Shown: in pieces, positions 59,503-64,000 of the stretch
How the letters are laid out: each line of letters opens with the position of its first letter
Numbering within the stretch: position 1 is the stretch's first letter
DNA from: an uncultured Bacteroidales bacterium
GTDB taxonomy: Bacteria; Bacteroidota; Bacteroidia; Bacteroidales; Bacteroidaceae
NCBI GenBank assembly: GCA_902788315.1
Contig: CADAJS010000003.1
Coordinates: forward strand, 124,606-188,605
Direction of reading: 5' to 3'
DNA: 64,000 nucleotides
The notes under the pieces: generated by a model
Seen by the model: the letters and a program-made list of their open reading frames with translations, nothing else
Database searches by the model: none
Told to the model about the DNA's origin: nothing
Program-made: the position numbers and the translations under genes

Positions 59503-59613
59503 TGAAAATAATCTGATACAGGCATACTGCGCGGTACATCATTTAACGAAGATTAACAGAGAGAGAGGTGCGAAAAAGTGTGTTCCCTCACCGTATAATT
59601 ACAGGAAAAGGAC

Positions 59614-59621
59614 TAACTTTG
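59614..59621 (+). promoter_or_regulatory. -7 element of the hemolysin III gene
   Basis: TAACTTTG, 19 bp before the ATG at 59641; -33 not clear. Confidence 0.5.
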
Positions 59622-59640
59622 CAGCGAAAAGAAATACGAG

Positions 59641-60300
59641 ATGGCAATATTCTATACGAAGAAGGAGGAATTGCTCAACGCCTGGTCCCACGGGGCGGGG
59701 GTGGTCATGGGCATCGTGGCGGGCGTGCTGATGCTGGTGTGGTGCGGCACGCACCAAGGCGGCTGGGCCAGCTTCGGCGTCTCGCTCTATCTCTTCGGGA
59801 TGCTGTCATCGTATGTAGCCTCCACGCTCTACCACGCCTGGCCGTCGGGCCGTAAGGGGAAGGAAGTGCTCCGCCGCTGGGACCACGCCGCCATCTACTG
59901 GCACATTGCCGGCAGCTACTCGCCGCTCACGCTCATCGCGCTGTGGCACGAGGGCGCCTGGGGCGTGGGACTCTTCATCTTTATATGGACATGTGCGCTG
60001 GTCGGCACGGTGGCCAGCTTTCGCCACCTGCAGGAGCACAGCAACGCGGAGACAGCCTGCTTTGTCCTGATGGGCCTGAGCGCACTGGTGGCCCTCAAGC
60101 CGCTGATAGACACGATAGGCCCCGTATCGATGAACTGGATTGTGGCCGAAGGCATCTGCTACATCACGGGAGCCGTCTTCTACACCTTGCACCGCCGCCC
60201 ATACATGCACAGCCTCTTCCACTTCTTCGTTCTGGCCGGCTCGGTGTGCCACATCGTGGCGGTGTGGCATGTGCTGATGATGTACCTCTCGGGAAACTGA
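59641..60300 (+). CDS. Hemolysin III family membrane protein
   Basis: A 219-residue protein with seven hydrophobic segments of the Hly-III/PAQR type. Motifs seen: ELLNAWSHGAGVVMGIVAG at the N-terminus, SSYVASTLYHAW, DHAAIYWHIAGSYSPLTLI and FHFFVLAGSVCHIVAVWHV. The histidines and aspartate form the zinc site known in PAQR proteins, which act as ceramidase-like lipid hydrolases. The bacterial function is unsettled despite the name. Convergent with the serine hydrolase gene. Confidence 0.92.
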   Translation: MAIFYTKKEELLNAWSHGAGVVMGIVAGVLMLVWCGTHQGGWASFGVSLYLFGMLSSYVASTLYHAWPSGRKGKEVLRRWDHAAIYWHIAGSYSPLTLIALWHEGAWGVGLFIFIWTCALVGTVASFRHLQEHSNAETACFVLMGLSALVALKPLIDTIGPVSMNWIVAEGICYITGAVFYTLHRRPYMHSLFHFFVLAGSVCHIVAVWHVLMMYLSGN

Positions 60301-60344
60301 AGCCTCGACGGACGCAAAATATAGCAAGCGTGATTGCGGATAAT

Positions 60345-60372
60345 CATTTCGGGTTCGCTATTACCTGAAATG
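60345..60372. terminator. Hairpin between convergent hemolysin III and serine hydrolase genes
   Basis: CATTTCGGGT (60345-60354) with ACCTGAAATG (60363-60372), one mismatch, 8-nt loop; 45 bp past the hemolysin III stop. GC content is low for a terminator, so confidence is moderate. Confidence 0.45.
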
Positions 60373-60421
60373 TAACTAACTTAAGTTTCGGGAGCTCTTA
60401 ACTCGCCATTTTACATTATTT

Positions 60422-60487
60422 CCCATGACGTGTTCCTGTGGACTTTATCACGTGTGATAAACTCTTTTATCACGTGGACAATTACGT
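60422..60487. repeat. 22-bp-period palindromic array, three units
   Basis: Units at 60422, 60444 and 60466. The middle starts with the palindrome TTTATCACGTGTGATAAA; the third keeps only the left arm (TTTATCACGTGG); the first has ACGTG at the same place (7-11). A degenerate fourth dyad, CCTCAAC...GTTGAGG (60488-60508), overlaps the end of the serine hydrolase gene. Confidence 0.8.
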
Positions 60488-60489
60488 CC

Positions 60490-61602
60490 TCAACGTGTTT
60501 TGTTGAGGGCGGGAAGGAGATATTCCCATGCCAGCTCCAGTTCCTTGGCCATATTGCCCGTCTGGGCAGTATTGACGATGACGGCATCCACATCGGGCAG
60601 CACCACGATATACTGGCCGGCAGCTCCGTCGGCACGGAAGGCATTGTGACGGCAACGCCACATCTGATAGCCGTAGCCCTGCACCCAATCGCTGTTCTCG
60701 CGGTTCAGCCCCCGACGCTCAGCGTCTGCAGGCTTCATACCGGCAGGCGTACAGGGCACCTGCTCGCGGCTGGCCTCATCAATCCACTCAGCGGGTATCA
60801 GCTGACGGCCTTTCCACTTACCGCGCTGCAGGAGGAGCTGTCCCATCTTAGCCAGGTCCTCGGTCTTCAGGTAGAGGCCCCAGCCGCCACAGTTGATTCC
60901 CTGCGGGCTCTGCTGCCACGTCATACCCTCGATGCCCAGGGGAGTGAAGAGACGAGGCGTGAGATAGTCCAGCACGGTCTGTCCCGTGACCTTCTGCACG
61001 ATGGCCGAGAGCATGTATGTCCCCAGGCTGTTGTAGCAGAAGCGCGTGCCGGGCTCGTGCTCCACGGGATAGGCCAGAAAGCCCTCAATCCAGTCGCCCT
61101 CGCCATTGCGGACGCTGGCCGTGGGGTCGGTGTCGTGACCGCAGTTCATCGTGAGCAGATGGCGCACCGTGATGCGGCGCAGCTTGTCGCTGGGCGACGA
61201 TGGCAGCTTGTCGGGGAAGAAGTCGGCCACACGGTCGTCGAGGCGAAGTAAGCCCTGCTCGATGGCCAGTCCGACAGCCATCGACGTGAACGTCTTGCTC
61301 ACGCTGTTCAGCACATGCTCCTCGGCGGGCGAACTGCCGTTCATCCACTGCTCGGCCACGACACGCCCGTGCTGGAGCACCATGGCGCTGTGGACAGTCA
61401 GGTTCAGGGAATCAATGGCATGCAGGTATGCCGCAAAAGCGGCCTGCATAGCCTTGGAAGGCTTCTTGCGCCGCAGCGCATTGGGTACTTTCTTCTGTAC
61501 GATTTCCGTGGCACCGGAGATGCCGTCGGGGCGTTGTGACTGAGCCTGTGCTCCTATGCTGAAAGTAAAGGCCAGCAGGAGGGCGATGTGTCTGTGTTTC
61601 AT
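60490..61602 (-). CDS. Exported serine hydrolase (class C beta-lactamase family)
   Basis: A 370-residue exported protein (signal MKHRHIALLLAFTFSIGAQA). Penicillin-binding-protein fold with SVSK at 100-103 (catalytic Ser and Lys) and YNS at 190-192. Near the C-terminus DGAAGQYIVV is where class C enzymes have KTG/HxG, here GQ-like, so beta-lactam resistance is uncertain; D-amino-acid peptidase or esterase action is as likely. It is 40 bp downstream of the beta-helix gene, so probably in the same operon. Confidence 0.88.
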   Translation of the reverse strand: MKHRHIALLLAFTFSIGAQAQSQRPDGISGATEIVQKKVPNALRRKKPSKAMQAAFAAYLHAIDSLNLTVHSAMVLQHGRVVAEQWMNGSSPAEEHVLNSVSKTFTSMAVGLAIEQGLLRLDDRVADFFPDKLPSSPSDKLRRITVRHLLTMNCGHDTDPTASVRNGEGDWIEGFLAYPVEHEPGTRFCYNSLGTYMLSAIVQKVTGQTVLDYLTPRLFTPLGIEGMTWQQSPQGINCGGWGLYLKTEDLAKMGQLLLQRGKWKGRQLIPAEWIDEASREQVPCTPAGMKPADAERRGLNRENSDWVQGYGYQMWRCRHNAFRADGAAGQYIVVLPDVDAVIVNTAQTGNMAKELELAWEYLLPALNKTR

Positions 61603-61642
61603 TGTGTGTCGGGTTTAGCATGAATAAAAAGTCGGAGGAAAG

Positions 61643-63490
61643 CTATTCAGGAAAATCCACCAGATAGGTGCGGTTGTCACGATGGGTGTTGTAAGTGCTC
61701 TTGACGCGGTTGTTCACCACGAATCCGATGCCACGGTTGGGCGGCGAGGACAGCGAATTGTTACAGATATGATGCAGACGCACGTCGGGATGTCCTTCGG
61801 GCACCTCCACCGAGCTGTGGATACGTATCTCCTGATGCAGGACGTCGTAGATGCCGAAGGCCGTAGCATAGTGGTGCTCCACATGGTCGGCCACCTTATA
61901 GGCCGCATAGCCGTCGCGCGTACCGCCCTCGCTCATATAAGCCGGTTGATTGGGCGCATCATAGGGCGTCTCGCACTGATAGAAATACGTGCGTCCGTAC
62001 TCACCATGCCAGAGCGTCTGGTATTGTTGAAAGTGTTCGTTGAAAAGACCGTATAGAGTTACATGATCACCATTGACCATCAGGCCGCAGGGCGATGTGT
62101 TCACATTCCACCCCACACTGCCCCGCACGCCGTGGTCGGCCCGCCAGATCCAGAAATGGTCGCCTATGACGTCGGCCGAATTGATGACCACCGCCACGTC
62201 CACATGAACAGGCGACGGGCGGAAGCCGCCTACACGGAAGAAGAGGTCGGCCAGCAGCGTGGGGTTCTCGCTGTGGCGCACACACGCCCGACCCGCGGTC
62301 CTCGTCGCTGCATCCTTGCCGGTCGATGGACCGGTGGCATTGACTTCCCCGCCCACCTGCAAGAGCGAATGGGACGAGTAATGGGCGTCGAACATCAGTG
62401 AGGCAATAGTCACGCCATCCACGTCGTCCACCATGATGGCCGTCTCCTGCCCTTCGCCGGGAATCAGAGTGGCCAGTCCCAGGCCGAGCACGATGGTGCC
62501 GGGGCGCGTGACGCGAAGAGGTTCGGAGAGAGTGTACAAACCGGGCGTGAAAAGCAGATGCTTGCCGCGAGTAAGCTGACGGTTCATTTCGACAGCCGAG
62601 ACGTCTTCCTGCACCACGAAGAAATCCTTCTTCACGTCGAACGTCTCACCTTCGCCCATCGAGGTACGGCTGTATGAGACCCCGTGGCTGTCACGTCGCA
62701 GCGCGGGACGAAACACCTTGTAGCGTCCCTTCCTATCAACAAAGAGGAAGGGCTTCTCACGCACGACGGGGACAGTGGGAATATAGGTTACGTTGCCACC
62801 CTCTGCCCAATTGTCGCGATAGGATGCCTTGTCAGCGCCGTCACCCAACTCCACGCCGTGGAAGCAATAGTTGTACTTCTCCTCACGGAACGTGCCGCGA
62901 CCCTTTTCGAGCACAGAGTTGCGATAATACCATTGTTGCTGATGATCGCTTCCGGCGGGTGCCACGAAGTAGCAGTCGGCAGCATACCCGCCGCTCACCC
63001 AACCATGCCCCCACTGAGTGCGAAGTGTACGCTCGCTGTAGATGCGCCGCATCGGGGCTGCCTGCGACACAGCCCACTTGAAGGTCTCGGGTTCGTCGTA
63101 CGTCTCCGGGCCGATGACCGAGAGGTTCTCTATCGAGCGCCAGAAGGTGCAGGTGCCGTTGTCGTCGCGAAGCGGAGCAGGCGTGTGTACGTTGGAGACC
63201 ATCACCTCGTAGGGCGTACGGCCCAGTCCAGCCAGCTGCATATAATAAGGTACTAGCAACAGGCCTGCATCCCGATAATCACCGGGGAGCAGGAGCACCG
63301 CATAGCGATGGGCCGAGAACTGGTCGTGGAACATTGCTTCGTGCAGGTCATTAATCTCGTGCCCCACAGACGGCAGGTCGTCCTTCGGTCCGTAGATGTA
63401 CACATTGGGGCCGAATAGTTTGTCATGCCTGGCCATAGACGAAACGGCACACAAGCTGGCAAAACACAGCAGGGAGAACATCTTTTTCAT
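61643..63490 (-). CDS. Exported beta-helix (pectate-lyase-fold) protein, function unknown
   Basis: A 615-residue exported protein (signal MKKMFSLLCFASLCAVSSMA). It shows repeated beta-helix strands, for example GTIVLGLGLATLIPGEGQET, GVTIASLMFDAHYSS and DHFWIWRADHGVRGSVGW, with GKHLLFTPGLYTLSEPLRV at the beginning of the helix. This matches pectate-lyase or GH55-like fold proteins. The substrate and catalytic residues cannot be assigned. A TAACTTTG element lies 30 bp upstream. With the serine hydrolase 40 bp later it probably forms an operon. Confidence 0.75.
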   Translation of the reverse strand: MKKMFSLLCFASLCAVSSMARHDKLFGPNVYIYGPKDDLPSVGHEINDLHEAMFHDQFSAHRYAVLLLPGDYRDAGLLLVPYYMQLAGLGRTPYEVMVSNVHTPAPLRDDNGTCTFWRSIENLSVIGPETYDEPETFKWAVSQAAPMRRIYSERTLRTQWGHGWVSGGYAADCYFVAPAGSDHQQQWYYRNSVLEKGRGTFREEKYNYCFHGVELGDGADKASYRDNWAEGGNVTYIPTVPVVREKPFLFVDRKGRYKVFRPALRRDSHGVSYSRTSMGEGETFDVKKDFFVVQEDVSAVEMNRQLTRGKHLLFTPGLYTLSEPLRVTRPGTIVLGLGLATLIPGEGQETAIMVDDVDGVTIASLMFDAHYSSHSLLQVGGEVNATGPSTGKDAATRTAGRACVRHSENPTLLADLFFRVGGFRPSPVHVDVAVVINSADVIGDHFWIWRADHGVRGSVGWNVNTSPCGLMVNGDHVTLYGLFNEHFQQYQTLWHGEYGRTYFYQCETPYDAPNQPAYMSEGGTRDGYAAYKVADHVEHHYATAFGIYDVLHQEIRIHSSVEVPEGHPDVRLHHICNNSLSSPPNRGIGFVVNNRVKSTYNTHRDNRTYLVDFPE

Positions 63491-63520
63491 AAGCGAAAGG
63501 ATCTTTGACGTTTACCTGTG

Positions 63521-63528
63521 CAAAGTTA
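63521..63528 (-). promoter_or_regulatory. -7 element of the beta-helix gene
   Basis: TAACTTTG on the minus strand, 30 bp above the ATG at 63490; -33 unclear. Confidence 0.5.
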
Positions 63529-63598
63529 GGCGTTTCGTATTATCGGACGGGGTACTGACGTACAAAAAAGGTGGAATATCTGTGATTTCTGTATGGCA

Positions 63599-64000
63599 TC
63601 AGTCGATATACTCAATCTGCATGCGCCACGTCCACTGATCGTAGTAGAGATTTCCTCCCTTCCACTCCACTTCACCGCGCTGGAAATCTACGGTCTCACT
63701 GCGGGGATACTTCTTCTTAGGCTGGAGCGTCATGCCGTAGTCGCGGTTCACAATCATACGCCACGAGTCGATGCCGCCCAGGTAGAACATGCGCACAGGT
63801 TCGTTCTTGCCCCAGTCACATGTGCCGAACGACTGATCGACGGGCACCCATCCCAATCCCTCAAAGAAGACCTCGGCCCAGTCGTGCATATTCCAAGCAC
63901 CAGGATGCATCATAAAGCAGCTCTCGAAACGGGCCGGGATGCCGGCAATGCGGCATAGTGTAATGAAGAGCAACGACTTCTGACCACAGTCTCCATGACG
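63599..64000 (-). CDS. Transglutaminase-like domain protein (5' end outside window)
   Basis: The last 133 residues of a protein that runs off the window edge. The catalytic triad is visible: Cys in RHGDCGQKSLLF, His in NMHDWAEVFFEG and Asp in WVPVDQSFG, typical of papain-like transglutaminase/protease-fold proteins. Bacterial forms are often cysteine peptidases or amidases acting on proteins or peptidoglycan. The rest of the protein, and any signal peptide, is missing. The stop is 108 bp before the beta-helix gene ATG. Confidence 0.85.
   Translation of the reverse strand, partial: RHGDCGQKSLLFITLCRIAGIPARFESCFMMHPGAWNMHDWAEVFFEGLGWVPVDQSFGTCDWGKNEPVRMFYLGGIDSWRMIVNRDYGMTLQPKKKYPRSETVDFQRGEVEWKGGNLYYDQWTWRMQIEYID

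Noticed and set aside
60490..61602. Antibiotic-resistance beta-lactamase
   Set aside because: SVSK and YNS are present but the KTG-type motif is not clear; the fold is shared by esterases and peptidases.
63599..64000. Transglutaminase-like protein as the B2 protease of a RiPP cluster
   Set aside because: Larger protein, 25 kb from the PqqD-like gene and next to a beta-helix gene instead.

Overview
The window looks like chromosome from a GC-rich Bacteroidales bacterium, most probably a Prevotellaceae member (Prevotella/Segatella-like). This rests on: Bacteroidetes-type promoters (TTG/TTTG, 19-21 bp, TAnnTTTG) in front of many genes; starts without Shine-Dalgarno sequences; a seven-gene V-type ATPase operon containing a DUF2764 gene; a type IX secretion (T9SS) plug domain and a T9SS-like C-terminal tail; and many exported glycoside hydrolases. 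The genus is inference. No rRNA, tRNA, CRISPR array, transposase or SusC/SusD pair was seen.

Layout. 0.3-3.3 kb: three glycosyltransferases (minus). 3.5-10.3 kb: type I restriction-modification operon hsdM-hsdS-four-helix-bundle gene-hsdR (minus). 10.4-15.8 kb: surface-polymer genes, namely two paralogous acyltransferases, an esterase, a LicD protein, a TagD-like cytidylyltransferase and an asparagine-synthase-like protein. 15.9-18.3 kb: a large SpoVK/CbbX-like AAA+ protein with a long leader. 19.0-26.7 kb: V-type ATPase operon E-DUF2764-A-B-D-I-K, whose K subunit keeps the Na+-binding residues. 27.5-33.0 kb: GH2, MFS transporter, PhoPQ-activated-type protein and a GH43-like protein (plus). 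33.1-40.2 kb: a tightly packed minus-strand operon with two unusual in-frame fusions (MFS permease + DUF1080 lipoprotein; TRIC channel + T9SS plug), a DUF1460 amidase, and a PqqD-like / S24-S26 peptidase-like / HprK-like triad. 40.7-46.9 kb: GH36, a TIM-barrel hydrolase-like protein and GH30 (minus). 47.1-57.9 kb: GH78, ilvD, GH92, ilvB, ilvN, acyl-ACP thioesterase and a J-domain protein (plus). 58.1-59.4 kb: SPFH protein with two very small genes (minus). 59.6-64.0 kb: hemolysin III, a serine hydrolase, a beta-helix protein and a partial transglutaminase-like gene.

The genes fall into four themes: envelope and glycan building (glycosyltransferases, LicD/TagD, acyltransferases), glycan and peptidoglycan breakdown (GH2, GH30, GH36, GH43-like, GH78, GH92, DUF1460, permeases), ion-driven energetics (Na+-type V-ATPase), and branched-chain amino acid synthesis (ilvD/B/N).

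The least explained signal is between the genes. At least eight intergenic sites carry tandem arrays with a strict 22-bp period, mostly at gene 3' ends. One subfamily has an ACGTG core and alternates 18-bp palindromes (8-bp arms, 2-bp spacer) with non-palindromic units, and the palindrome arms differ between loci by compensated changes. The other main candidates are the two gene fusions and the PqqD/peptidase/kinase triad, which has no visible precursor peptide.
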